24,517 nucleotides of DNA from a virus. Where the stretch lies: positions 1 to 24,517 of the IMG/VR virus record IMGVR_UViG_3300047317_000278; one strand, written 5' to 3'. The notes below the pieces were generated by a model. It ran no database searches and was not told the DNA's origin. It saw nothing but the letters and a program-made list of their open reading frames with translations. Positions within the stretch are counted from its first letter, which is position 1. Every line of letters starts with the position of its first letter. The position numbers and the translations under genes were made by a program. Positions 5,849 to 13,498 of the stretch are shown here, in pieces.

Positions 5849-7969
5849 TTAATCCTTCCGGTACCGATACCCATCGAAGCCGCCCGCCGACAGGGGCAAA
5901 CCCTCGGCCCAGCTGGGCACCGTAGCCATCAGCGCCGAGAGTCCGTCGGCGGTGAAGTCGTCTGTGTCAGGCGCTTCCGTCAGCAGTTCATCGTGAATCG
6001 ACAGCAGGATCTCGTAGCCGGCGTTCTCGACGTGCGGCATGTTCTCGAACAGCACGTCGCGCGCAACGGCTTGGCACAGGTTTTCAAACAGCTTCCCGCC
6101 GTACGTCTTCACGCGCTGCCATTTCCGCGTGTACTGATTGACGCCCATGTAGCTGATCTGCCCGCTGTCGTCGACGCGCGGCGCGATGTAGCAAAGCTGC
6201 CGGCCGCTCGGCATCTGCACGCGCAGCCAGTTGCCGTCACGGCGCAGCACGATGCGTCGCGCGCGCACGGTCTTGCCGGGCGAGCAGATCGCGGAGATCG
6301 CCGCATCTTTCAGTTCCGGCCAGTAGCTCGACGTCTGCGGGTGCGCGTTGCGCCAGGCGCGCTTCAGGATGTCGCACGCGATATAGACGTCTTTCTCAAG
6401 CCCCAGCGTGCGCTTCTGTTTCGTCGCCCACTCCCACGCGTTGCGCGCCTCGCGCACGACGTCAGGGTCGACGAGATCGAGCGCCGCGAACACCGCCGTG
6501 CGGATATCGTTCAGTTCCATCTTGTACGTGAGCGTGAAGGTCACGAACGCGCCGACGCCGCCTTCGTACGCGAGCGCGAGTTCCTGCACCTTGCCGAGCT
6601 GGCGCCGGTCTTTCGTCACGTCGTCCACGCTCACGCCGAACGAGCGCGCGTATGCAAGCTTGTACAGGTCGGCACCCGTACCGGCATCGAAGTCCCGGAA
6701 CGCCTGCAGCTTCCAGTCTTCGCCCGACAACCACGCCGCGACGCGGCCTTCGATGTTGGACAGGTCGGACACGACCAGCTTCTTGCCTTCCGGCACGATG
6801 ATCGAGCCACGGATAACGTTCGACGTCAGGCCCATGACGTTGCCGAATATCTGGTCGGCGCAGTCAGCCTTGAGCGCTTCTATGCCCATCGCGGTGTAAC
6901 GCTCGGCATCGCCGTCGGCCAGCTTCTCGACGCCGAGTTCCAGCTTCATCAGATCGACGTTCGGGCGCGGCATGTTGCCCGGCTGCAGCCCGCGGTGCGC
7001 GACGCGGCCGGTGCGGTTTGCGCCGCAGAACTGCTGCGTACCGCGCAGGCGCCCGTCGCTCGACACGCTTTTCAGCAGCGTCTTGTACTTCGACGAGCTG
7101 GTCATCGTGGCTTCGAGCCGGATAGCCAGCAACTCGCGCAGCGGGTCAGGCAGATCCGGGTCGTTAATGCGACGCTCGAGCGTCGACTTCTTCATGTCCG
7201 GCAGTTCGATTTCGTATTCGGCCAGCAGGTACTTCAGCAACTTGTCGCGCTGCGTGGCCTTCTGGACTTCGCCGTCGGTCAACTCAGCGGTGCGTGCGGC
7301 GTGTCCTTTCTGTGCGCGGTCGATCGCCTTCACGGCAGCGCGCGCCAGATCCGTGTCGACGCACATGCCGCGCTGGTTGATCCGCACATCAAGGTTAGAA
7401 AAGCCAAGTTCCTTTTTGTTGTTCGGATAATTCCACTTGGGCATCTTGTTGTGGATCGCGCGCATCGCCGAGATGTCGCGGCCCGCGTACACGAGGAAGC
7501 GCGCCCACTCGGCGGGGTGCGTCAGGCGCGTGTTGCGCCCGCCATCACGTCTCGGTTTGCAGAACAACTGGATCAGCGCGTTACCGTCCTTGCTTTTTGC
7601 CTGGTCGAGCGGCACGCCGAGAATCGCGCACAGCAGATCGAGCGCGCCCGGCAGGCTGTGCTCGTATGCCTGCACCATCGTGTCGCGCCACTTCTCGGCC
7701 GGCATGCGCTCGCGCAGTTCCGGCATGCCGTGGCCGAGCACGGTGTAGTCGAACATATTTCCGTTCTGCCACCAGTACTCGTCGGCCTCGTCGATCGCGA
7801 AGTCGAGTTCGGCAGGCATCGCCAGATCTGCGGTGCGATCCCACGTGCCGACAGGACCGTCGTCGACGGCCCACGTCACGATCATGATCTCGACCGGCTC
7901 GGCGTAGATGTGCGTGCCCGACTTCAAAGGCGTCGGCGAGTAGGTTTCAGTGTCGAGCCACAGTTTCAC
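5849..7969 (-). CDS. Family A DNA polymerase with 3'-5' exonuclease domain
   Basis: The product is 706 aa. The N-terminal proofreading domain shows exo I LDTET (Asp6, Glu8), exo II NGNMFDY and exo III YAGRDISAM. The polymerase domain shows motif A VVSDLSNIEGR, the O-helix KDRRQLGKVQELALAYEGG and motif C SIHDE (659-661). There is no 5'-3' nuclease domain, as usual for phage replicases of this type. It should be the phage's replicative polymerase. The start overlaps the clamp-like gene's stop codon by 4 nt, and the pair probably work together. A candidate hairpin follows its stop. Confidence 0.95.
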   Translation of the reverse strand: MKLWLDTETYSPTPLKSGTHIYAEPVEIMIVTWAVDDGPVGTWDRTADLAMPAELDFAIDEADEYWWQNGNMFDYTVLGHGMPELRERMPAEKWRDTMVQAYEHSLPGALDLLCAILGVPLDQAKSKDGNALIQLFCKPRRDGGRNTRLTHPAEWARFLVYAGRDISAMRAIHNKMPKWNYPNNKKELGFSNLDVRINQRGMCVDTDLARAAVKAIDRAQKGHAARTAELTDGEVQKATQRDKLLKYLLAEYEIELPDMKKSTLERRINDPDLPDPLRELLAIRLEATMTSSSKYKTLLKSVSSDGRLRGTQQFCGANRTGRVAHRGLQPGNMPRPNVDLMKLELGVEKLADGDAERYTAMGIEALKADCADQIFGNVMGLTSNVIRGSIIVPEGKKLVVSDLSNIEGRVAAWLSGEDWKLQAFRDFDAGTGADLYKLAYARSFGVSVDDVTKDRRQLGKVQELALAYEGGVGAFVTFTLTYKMELNDIRTAVFAALDLVDPDVVREARNAWEWATKQKRTLGLEKDVYIACDILKRAWRNAHPQTSSYWPELKDAAISAICSPGKTVRARRIVLRRDGNWLRVQMPSGRQLCYIAPRVDDSGQISYMGVNQYTRKWQRVKTYGGKLFENLCQAVARDVLFENMPHVENAGYEILLSIHDELLTEAPDTDDFTADGLSALMATVPSWAEGLPLSAGGFDGYRYRKD

Positions 7970-8622
7970 AGCAACTCTTCTGCAGTGTCGGGCTGCGTTG
8001 CCGGTGCTTTCTCGGCAGTGAGCGCGCGGCGGAACGATGACGTGTCGGGCACCGGCAGCGGCTTGCGCGACTTCGGGTCGTGGGTCAACGGCATCACGAC
8101 ACCAATGAAACGGTCTGCGCCTATCAAACCGAAAAGCGCCGCGTCAGTGGGGCCGTTGTGCCAGATGCACGCGGTACGCTTCTTGTCGACGATTTTCTGC
8201 GCCTTGTCGATGCGGCCGAGCAGATCGCCGGCAAACTGCGCCGCTTCGCCGCTCACCTTCTGCGGGACGGTACGCGTGTAATCGGGAAAGCGTCCGTCGG
8301 CGGGATTGAACGTGAAAGCGCGATCGTCATACTGCTGGATACGAAACTGCCCGGCGTCGATCGTGACACGAACCGGAAACTTTGCATCCGGTTTGAGCGC
8401 GTCGATCACATCGGTGGGGATAATCAACTCATCGAACGTGACGCCTTCGTTCTGCTGCTCGCGGTCGAACACGCCGACGATCGTGCCGTCGGTCCCGACA
8501 ATGCGCGTCTCTTTCGCCGTCGCCTGCACGAGCACGCCGTTGAGGTAATAGCGAATGTCCTGCTTCGCAGCGAACACGCGCACGGCTTTAAGTTCGGTTG
8601 CGTCGATATAGATCGTCTTCAT
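7966..8622 (-). CDS. Sliding-clamp (DnaN)-like protein
   Basis: The product is 218 aa from the ATG at 8622 (TGATG overlap with the HNH gene); a GTG at 8625 is also possible. The segment IRYYLNGVLVQATAKETRIVGTDGTIVGVF resembles the characteristic strand-turn of bacterial beta clamp domains (YYLNGV...L.ATDGHRL). A similar beta-rich second half contains FTFNPADGRFPDYTRTVP, where clamps have GRFPDY. Cellular clamps are about 370 aa with three domains, so this one would have about two and might form a larger ring. Placement directly before the polymerase supports a processivity role. The tail (RALTAEKAPATQPDTAEELL) is disordered. Confidence 0.72.
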   Translation of the reverse strand: MKTIYIDATELKAVRVFAAKQDIRYYLNGVLVQATAKETRIVGTDGTIVGVFDREQQNEGVTFDELIIPTDVIDALKPDAKFPVRVTIDAGQFRIQQYDDRAFTFNPADGRFPDYTRTVPQKVSGEAAQFAGDLLGRIDKAQKIVDKKRTACIWHNGPTDAALFGLIGADRFIGVVMPLTHDPKSRKPLPVPDTSSFRRALTAEKAPATQPDTAEELL

Positions 8623-9005
8623 CACAGCAGCTCCAATTGTTCAAACGGCATATCAGGCCAGGTTCCCCAGCCCTTCTTCGAATTCTCTTTCCAGTGAATC
8701 ACCCGCATGTTCCAGTGCACGTGCAGGCCGCAGACCAGCTTCCCCGCCAGTGGCACGATGTGATCCACCACGTACAGTTCGCCCGTCGCTTTCGTCATCA
8801 GTTCGGCTTGCCGGTACATCGAGCGGATCGCTTTCATATCCGCCCATGCCGGCGTCGCCGTCCATTCCCGCCGCCTGCGCCGCTTGCCACCCAAAGTGCC
8901 ACCATGAATCACAGGGGCGCGTCGCTTCTGAACAATAAAGAGCGGGCCAACGTGGTAGCCCGTCGTGAGGGCAAGCGTAAGTTGCCCGTTCAGTTCCATC
9001 GGCAT
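8622..9005 (-). CDS. HNH endonuclease-like protein
   Basis: The product is about 127 aa if it starts at ATG 9005; ATG 8999 is an alternative, and the longer frame to 9143 seems a shadow. The conserved part is WADMKAIRSMYRQAELMTKATGELYVVDHIVPL...VCGLHVHWNMRVI...KENSKKG, the usual HNH core (DHI, then N, then the N/K-rich end) of a common phage HNH group. It lies in a different frame from the zinc-ribbon gene and overlaps it by about 350 nt. No strong ribosome binding site is seen at either start. Confidence 0.65.
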   Translation of the reverse strand: MPMELNGQLTLALTTGYHVGPLFIVQKRRAPVIHGGTLGGKRRRRREWTATPAWADMKAIRSMYRQAELMTKATGELYVVDHIVPLAGKLVCGLHVHWNMRVIHWKENSKKGWGTWPDMPFEQLELL

Positions 9006-9264
9006 TGAACCAGCAGCCGAACGAGCCGCGTCGGTGAGGCGGCGTAGATGCGCTGTAGTTGCTTGCGCGCAGTTCGCCGTAGACACGGCCAGCGCAGTTG
9101 CATGTGTGGGCATTGCGATCCTTTGCTCTGTTCGGGATGACACGGAACCGCGTGCCGCCGCAGCCTTTGCACTTGCGCGGCACCTTGTAGTCGTCGGGGT
9201 GCTTTGTGAAGACGTAGCGCAGCTTGCATTTCTCGCGGCTACAACGAACGTTCCAGCGCGCCAT
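8653..9264 (-). CDS. Zinc-ribbon phage protein, probably with an out-of-frame tail
   Basis: The first roughly 95 residues look real: MARWNVRCSREKCKLRYVFTKHPDDYKVP, CKGCGG, HTCNCAG and then PPHRRGSFGCWFNADGTE, a pattern familiar from small zinc-binding proteins in beta/gammaproteobacterial phages that end soon after this point. The rest of the 203-aa frame runs through the HNH gene in another register and reads as a shadow. Either the original stop codon was lost by a small indel, or the two genes truly overlap by about 350 nt. The start is two bases after the preceding stop codon. Confidence 0.55.
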   Translation of the reverse strand: MARWNVRCSREKCKLRYVFTKHPDDYKVPRKCKGCGGTRFRVIPNRAKDRNAHTCNCAGRVYGELRASNYSASTPPHRRGSFGCWFNADGTERATYACPHDGLPRWPALYCSEATRPCDSWWHFGWQAAQAAGMDGDAGMGGYESDPLDVPASRTDDESDGRTVRGGSHRATGGEAGLRPARALEHAGDSLEREFEEGLGNLA

Positions 9265-9266
9265 GC

Positions 9267-9422
9267 TCAGTGAATGATGAACAGCGCGAGCAGCGCCACG
9301 AGCATGCCGGTTATCGCGCCGCTGGCTGCGGTCAGCAGATTGGGATCGGCCGAGAGCCACACGAACAGCAGGCACGAGCCGGTCGGCGAAAGCCACATAA
9401 TCACAAGCCAGAACCACAACAT
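9267..9422 (-). CDS. Small two-helix membrane protein, 51 aa
   Basis: ATG 9422 has a strong ribosome binding site (GGGGGAT, six bases away), so it is preferred over the longer frame to 9566. The product MLWFWLVIMWLSPTGSCLLFVW...GAITGMLVALLALFIIH would cross the membrane twice. Size and topology are holin-like, but it sits in the replication operon, not a lysis cassette, so the role is unknown. It is the first gene after the structured gap at 9423-9704. Confidence 0.55.
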   Translation of the reverse strand: MLWFWLVIMWLSPTGSCLLFVWLSADPNLLTAASGAITGMLVALLALFIIH

Positions 9423-9607
9423 GATCAATCCCCCAATTAGTACAACTAAACCGGCATGCTCTAGCTTTCGCGCTAATGATTTAAGCGCACCGCGTTTACG
9501 CACCCCAGCGCCGTGAGTCGTTCGTTCGCGGGCGGCACAGGTTAGCGAGCTAGAGCTTTGTGCCACGCTGCCGGGCGTAGCTTGGAGATGTGCGCCCCAC
9601 TCTTACG

Positions 9608-9669
9608 GATGGCGACTGGCCGTTGAACTTCAGTGTTTAAACGGTCATTTACCGTCACCGGTCGCCATC
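9608..9669. ncRNA. Possible structured RNA or cruciform element
   Basis: The ends GATGGCGACTGG (9608-9619) and CCGGTCGCCATC (9658-9669) pair over 12 bp with one G-U wobble. Inside, CCGTT/AACGG and ACGGT/ACCGT arms allow one or two internal helices, giving a branched fold. It could be a small RNA, an anti-terminator-like leader or a protein-binding cruciform. Only the pairing potential is seen; expression and strand are unknown. Confidence 0.35.
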
Positions 9670-9670
9670 A

Positions 9671-9696
9671 TTAAGAGCCCCGCCCGAAGGCGGGAC
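9671..9696 (-). terminator. Probable terminator after the low-complexity gene
   Basis: On the minus strand CCCGCC-TTCG-GGCGGG forms a very stable UUCG-capped hairpin ten bases after the stop codon at 9705, followed by GCTCTTAA. The T-tract is short, so termination may be partial. The UUCG loop lies in the minus-strand transcript, supporting that direction. Confidence 0.6.
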
Positions 9697-9704
9697 CGTG
9701 CTAC

Positions 9705-10535
9705 TTACTGCGCCGCTTCGACGTCGATCTGCGAGCGGACCTGATCGAAGAACGCATCGGCCGCATGCTTCAGGCTGGCGGTCGGCGTGATGATCTGCGC
9801 GATCGCGAACAGCATGTCGGCTTCGAGCTGGTCGGCAACGATGTGCTTGCCCTTCGCATCGAGCGTGGCGCCGTTGCCCGGCGTCGGGCCGCCAGTCGGG
9901 TTGCCGGTGGCCGAGTCCGTGACGGGCGGCTGGATCGGGTTCAGCGTGGCCGGGTCAGAAACCCCAGCTTCGGAGCTTTGCGAGGCAACGGTGTCCGGCT
10001 TCGCATCCGCAGATGTCGACGGCGATGAGGCGGGTTCGGCTGGGGTAGTGGCCGACGCCGGCGCATCGGCTGCAACGTTTCCCGCTTCACCAGCGCCGAG
10101 CGCCGTATCGGGCGCATCCGCAATCCCGAAGGATGCACCCGTCGCTTCGTTCGTTGTCGCAGACTCCCCAGCGGAGTTTCCCGCCGCGGACGACGGGGTG
10201 ACGTTTCCCGCTTCACCTTGCGCCGACGGTGCGGTGCCATCCGGCGTACTGGTCGACAAACTTGCGGGCGTCGTCGCTGCTGCGGGGTCGGTTTGGGTCG
10301 ATGCCGTCGCCGAAGACGGGGTATCGGCCTGTGTGTCGGTCGTACCAGATGAAGCCTGTCCGGCAGGGGCCGATGCAGGCGTATCGGACTCCCCCGGTGC
10401 ACTCACCGCGACGGGCGGCGCATCGGCGGTGATCGGGGTCGACGAGTCGACGATCGTGAAGTCGGCTTCGTTGGCGAAGTCGCGGGCCGGCGCTTCGAAG
10501 ACGTCGCCCGTCAGGTTGTTTTTGATTCGTGCCAT
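9705..10535 (-). CDS. Low-complexity Ala/Ser/Thr/Pro-rich phage protein
   Basis: The product is 276 aa. A short N-terminal domain (MARIKNNLTGDVFEAPARDF...ADFTIV) and a C-terminal helical domain (about residues 230-276, ADQLEADMLFAIAQIITPTASLKHAADAFFDQVRSQIDV) are joined by about 190 residues of disordered Ala/Ser/Thr/Pro/Gly sequence with recurring GEAGNV units. Shorter proteins with similar ends are common beside DUF2815 genes; the function is unknown. Placement 57 nt after the ssDNA-binding protein suggests a replication accessory or tether. Linker expansion by repeat slippage is likely. Confidence 0.7.
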   Translation of the reverse strand: MARIKNNLTGDVFEAPARDFANEADFTIVDSSTPITADAPPVAVSAPGESDTPASAPAGQASSGTTDTQADTPSSATASTQTDPAAATTPASLSTSTPDGTAPSAQGEAGNVTPSSAAGNSAGESATTNEATGASFGIADAPDTALGAGEAGNVAADAPASATTPAEPASSPSTSADAKPDTVASQSSEAGVSDPATLNPIQPPVTDSATGNPTGGPTPGNGATLDAKGKHIVADQLEADMLFAIAQIITPTASLKHAADAFFDQVRSQIDVEAAQ

Positions 10536-10592
10536 GGTGCTTGCTCCAAGTATTGCGAAAAGAGAACCGGCGCCGCGCGCCGGCAGTGGCGT

Positions 10593-11183
10593 TTAACCGA
10601 TGTCGTCTTCGGTTTCCGGCGCTTCGATCTCGTCGAAGTCGTCGTCGCTGACCGGCGTGCCAGCGCTGAATGCGTCGCCATCCTTGACGAACTGGACGCC
10701 GCGCAGCGTGGCGCGGATGCCCTTGCCGAATTTGTTGTCTTGCGCCCACACTTCCACGGTGCCGTTCACGTAGCAGCCTGCGTACGGCTTGCCGTCCGAC
10801 TCGGTGAGCGGTGCCTTGTCGTTGTCGACGATCAGCGGGCGTCCCTTGTCCTGGCCGCGCGAGGCCGACAGCACGAAGTTGCCTTCGTAGCCGTCGTATT
10901 CCTTGATATTGCCGTCATACCAGCAGCACTTCTGCGGGTTGCCTTCGAGCGTCTTGAGGATCGCGGCGGCCTTGGCCTTCCACGCTTCCGATGCGACGGC
11001 TTCGATCACCTTGCCCATCGTGGTTTTCTTCCACGACTTGTCGGCCTGCTGAAGCATCACCGGCTGGTCTTCGGGTTGCAGGAACGCTGCGCGATAGCTG
11101 AACGGGCCGGCGCCTTCGAACTGGACGGCGGTGAACAGATCCGGAAACGACAGGCGGCCATTCAAAAGTTTTACGATTGCCAT
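10593..11183 (-). CDS. DUF2815 ssDNA-binding protein
   Basis: The product is 196 aa. It opens MAIVKLLNGRLSFPDLFTAVQFEGAGPFSYRAAFL and contains CCWYDGNIKEYDGYEGNFVLSASR and YAGCYVNGTVEVWAQDN, all typical of DUF2815, an OB-fold single-stranded DNA-binding family related in design to T7 gp2.5. The C-terminus is strongly acidic (DDDFDEIEAPETEDDIG), as in SSB proteins that recruit partners through an acidic tail. An AAGGAT ribosome binding site precedes the ATG. It should coat ssDNA for the polymerase and primase-helicase of this phage. Confidence 0.88.
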   Translation of the reverse strand: MAIVKLLNGRLSFPDLFTAVQFEGAGPFSYRAAFLQPEDQPVMLQQADKSWKKTTMGKVIEAVASEAWKAKAAAILKTLEGNPQKCCWYDGNIKEYDGYEGNFVLSASRGQDKGRPLIVDNDKAPLTESDGKPYAGCYVNGTVEVWAQDNKFGKGIRATLRGVQFVKDGDAFSAGTPVSDDDFDEIEAPETEDDIG

Positions 11184-11188
11184 GATGT

Positions 11189-11377
11189 TTAATCCTTGAA
11201 ATAAGACGGGTATTGCCGACGGACGCGCGCGATTGCGTTTTCGATAGTCATTTCGCGCTGCAGCGGGTCTGCGATATTTTTCGCTTCGAACGCCGCCCGG
11301 GCGAGGTACATACGCGCGTCGGGCGGCAGTAACGCGCTGAGCACATTCGGCATGCTGAAACCGGGTCTTCCGTTCAT
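11189..11377 (-). CDS. Hypothetical 62-aa protein
   Basis: The product is MNGRPGFSMPNVLSALLPPDARMYLARAAFEAKN...IENAIARVRRQYPSYFKD, small and mainly helical, with no recognised motif. It starts on an ATGA overlap with the 85-aa gene and ends five bases before the DUF2815 start, so it is translated as part of the replication operon. A small replication accessory or anti-host protein is possible. Confidence 0.6.
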   Translation of the reverse strand: MNGRPGFSMPNVLSALLPPDARMYLARAAFEAKNIADPLQREMTIENAIARVRRQYPSYFKD

Positions 11378-11631
11378 TTATCCAGCTCCGCTATCAGGGC
11401 ATCGGCCTGCGCTACTGCACCTTGCGCGAAGTCGGCGGGTTTAACGTCGGCGTCCGAAGACTTGATCAGCAGCGCGCTGAGCGTGGCAATCGCGATCCGG
11501 TCGCGGCGCGCCTTGCTGCGCAGCGCCGTGGCGCGGATATGCTCGTCACGCTGCTTCAACTTGCTCAGCGCCTGCAGCCGATTCATGCCGGTCGACACGA
11601 GCGCGTCGACGATTTCGCGATCGGTCAACAT
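11374..11631 (-). CDS. Hypothetical 85-aa helical protein
   Basis: The product opens MLTDREIVDALVSTGMNRLQALSKLKQRDEHIRATALRSKARRDR and continues as predicted helix, possibly a coiled coil, ending ADALIAELDK. No family is recognised. The start overlaps the end of the DUF2800 gene (ATGTTGA, 7 nt) and the stop overlaps the next start as ATGA. The position between the nuclease and the ssDNA-binding protein suggests a recombination or replication accessory. Confidence 0.6.
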   Translation of the reverse strand: MLTDREIVDALVSTGMNRLQALSKLKQRDEHIRATALRSKARRDRIAIATLSALLIKSSDADVKPADFAQGAVAQADALIAELDK

Positions 11632-12923
11632 AGGTCGTCTCCCTCGTCGGCGGTCACCACTTCGAAGTCGTCAGCAGGTGGCGCGATCACCAGCGCCGGG
11701 CGCTTGTCGGATTCCGGCGCCACCGACGGCGAGCCGTCGCGCTGGGTGATCAGCGACTCGACCTTCTTCCAGCGGCGCGGCGATTCCTTGGCGAGCAGCT
11801 TGTCGGCCTGTGTCGGGCTGATCAGCTTGAAGTTGTACATCTGCTCCTGCTTGAGCCGCATCGACTTGAGCAGGGCTTCAGCTTCCTCGGTGCTCGACCA
11901 CTGGCGCGCACCGCGTCGACCTTGTACGAGCTTGACGCCCGGCACCGCGTTGCCGTTCAGCAGTTCGTACTCGATGCGCCCGCGCACTGCCTTGGCCCAC
12001 GAGTCGATCAGGTCGAGCGACGTGTAGATCGTGCCGAGATCATCGGCGGTGAGCATTTCGACGGCAGAGTCGATGCCAAACACCATGCCGTGCGCGATTT
12101 CTTCGAAGTCAGCGCCGATCGTTTCCTCGACGTGCTTCGCCAGTGCCGGGCATACAGCCTTCGCCTTGCAGAACCGGCACTGCTTTTCGCCGGGCACGAA
12201 GTCGCCCATAGAGAGCGGCACGAAGTCGACCGACTCGACGTAGAGCATTCCCTGCTCGGCTGCGGGCTTCGCGACCTCCTGTATCCATGCGGTCAACCCC
12301 AACGGCGTGATCTCCCACTCGCTCGGCTTCTCGCTGATACGCGGCTGGTGGATCACGATGCGCACGCTGGTGAAGTCGTAGAAGTCGGCGTGCTCGTTGC
12401 GCGCAGCTTCGGCGTAGATCATTCCCTGATAGTTTTCGACCGCGCTCACTTCAACGCCACGCCCATACTTCAGGTCGATTACGCATATCTCGGCGCGGGC
12501 ATCCGGCCACACGGCGATCAGCACGCAGTCGCTGGTGCCCTTCGCGCCTTTCTCGCCGGTGATGTGCTCGATCGACAGACGTTGCTCGACGAACATCTCG
12601 ACCGTGGCGCCGGTCAGCTTGTACGCTTCGATGCGCTCGCGGATGCCGTCGAGATACATCTGCACGTACTCGGCGCGCTCGTCGTCGACTTCGAACTCGC
12701 GCTCACCGACCTTGATGATGCGGCCCATGTAGGCGACCGCATCGGTGCCGGCGTCCAGACACCACTTCGCCAGTTCGTGGCTCGCGGTGCCGTCGTCGGC
12801 GAACTCGCTGCTGTCGTCGGGCTGGCCGAGTTGCGCGGCGGTGGATGCCTTGCAGTTCACCCAGGTATAGGCCGACGAGGGCGAGAACAGCGCGTGGGCG
12901 CGTTCTTCGGTGGCGGGTGTCAT
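11625..12923 (-). CDS. DUF2800 protein, Cas4/RecB-like nuclease
   Basis: The product is 432 aa. The PD-(D/E)XK core is GTSDCVLI (Asp132) and ICVIDLKYGRG (Asp150, Lys152), with His50 (ASHEL) upstream and NYQGMIYAEAA (QxxxY-like) downstream. Cys24 together with Cys249, Cys252 and Cys258 (CRFCKAKAVC) forms the four-cysteine iron-sulfur pattern of Cas4/AddB-type nucleases. Phage DUF2800 proteins accompany DUF2815 ssDNA-binding proteins and are thought to process DNA ends for recombination or replication. The C-terminal third is less conserved. The start overlaps the preceding gene by 4 nt. Confidence 0.88.
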   Translation of the reverse strand: MTPATEERAHALFSPSSAYTWVNCKASTAAQLGQPDDSSEFADDGTASHELAKWCLDAGTDAVAYMGRIIKVGEREFEVDDERAEYVQMYLDGIRERIEAYKLTGATVEMFVEQRLSIEHITGEKGAKGTSDCVLIAVWPDARAEICVIDLKYGRGVEVSAVENYQGMIYAEAARNEHADFYDFTSVRIVIHQPRISEKPSEWEITPLGLTAWIQEVAKPAAEQGMLYVESVDFVPLSMGDFVPGEKQCRFCKAKAVCPALAKHVEETIGADFEEIAHGMVFGIDSAVEMLTADDLGTIYTSLDLIDSWAKAVRGRIEYELLNGNAVPGVKLVQGRRGARQWSSTEEAEALLKSMRLKQEQMYNFKLISPTQADKLLAKESPRRWKKVESLITQRDGSPSVAPESDKRPALVIAPPADDFEVVTADEGDDLC

Positions 12924-13498
12924 TCCGACACCATCGAAGCAGTTGCGTCGACCTTGCCCGACAGCACTTCCAGGCAGAGCACGAAGAAGTCGGCGTACTG
13001 CGATTCGTCGAGCCCCTTCTTGTTGTCCTTGGGCGTGACAGCCTGGACGCCGAAGCGACCGAGCACCGCCGTCGCCTGCTCGCGGCCGATCAGCGAGTTG
13101 ATGCCGAGCACGGCCTTGCGCACGTTGTCGAGATCCGCCGTCGCGTCTTTCAGTTCAGCGAACTTCGCCGCCGTCTTTTCCGCCCAGGGCTGCATTTCGC
13201 CGGTCGGCTCGCTCGAAGATGACTCGCCAGTCGGTGCAGACTGTTCGCCAGATGCAGAGGGGGCAGTTTCCGCAGCCGGCGTCACATCCGTTGCCGTAGC
13301 GACCTTCTCCGACTTTTTTGCGTCGGCCGCCTTCTGCGCAGCAACCACCGCTTTAACCGCCGGCGACGAATGCGCCGCTGCGCTAGCTTGTGCGGTCTGC
13401 AGTGCGCCTGCCGCGGTAAGCGCGGCAATTAGTTCACGCAGCACAGCAGTGTTCTGCTCTACGGCGGTTTTTAGTTCTTCGACTTTGGGTTCAAGCAT
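12920..13498 (-). CDS. Internal-start product of the fusion gene, 192 aa
   Basis: ATG 13498 is in frame with the fusion and preceded by AAGGGGATAACC, a near-ideal ribosome binding site, better than that of the full-length start. The product is the coiled-coil plus C-terminal domain without the nuclease. In the ancestral phage this was probably the whole gene, lying just upstream of DUF2800. Its function is unknown; the operon context suggests recombination. Confidence 0.55.
   Translation of the reverse strand: MLEPKVEELKTAVEQNTAVLRELIAALTAAGALQTAQASAAAHSSPAVKAVVAAQKAADAKKSEKVATATDVTPAAETAPSASGEQSAPTGESSSSEPTGEMQPWAEKTAAKFAELKDATADLDNVRKAVLGINSLIGREQATAVLGRFGVQAVTPKDNKKGLDESQYADFFVLCLEVLSGKVDATASMVSE

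Larger units (their letters stand above)
9423..9704. other. 282-nt noncoding gap in the leftward operon
   Basis: No convincing gene is seen in either direction. The gap holds a terminator directly after the low-complexity gene (9671-9696), a long imperfect hairpin (9608-9669), and the inverted octamers GCTCTAGC and GCTAGAGC near 9459 and 9549. A new promoter for the downstream polymerase segment would be expected here, but no good sigma-70 pair stands out. It is the largest untranslated stretch in an arm where genes otherwise overlap. Confidence 0.5.

Noticed and set aside
5777-8281. 834-aa plus-strand open frame opposite the polymerase
   Set aside because: It is antisense to a polymerase with all motifs intact, rich in Arg/Val/His/Ala, and typical of a mirror frame in GC-rich DNA.
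9267-9422. Holin of a lysis cassette
   Set aside because: Size and topology fit, but it is in the early leftward operon with no endolysin or spanin beside it.
9787-10596. 269-aa plus-strand frame opposite the low-complexity gene
   Set aside because: It is the antisense of an Ala/Ser/Thr-rich protein with a clear operon position and terminator; repetitive composition keeps both frames open.
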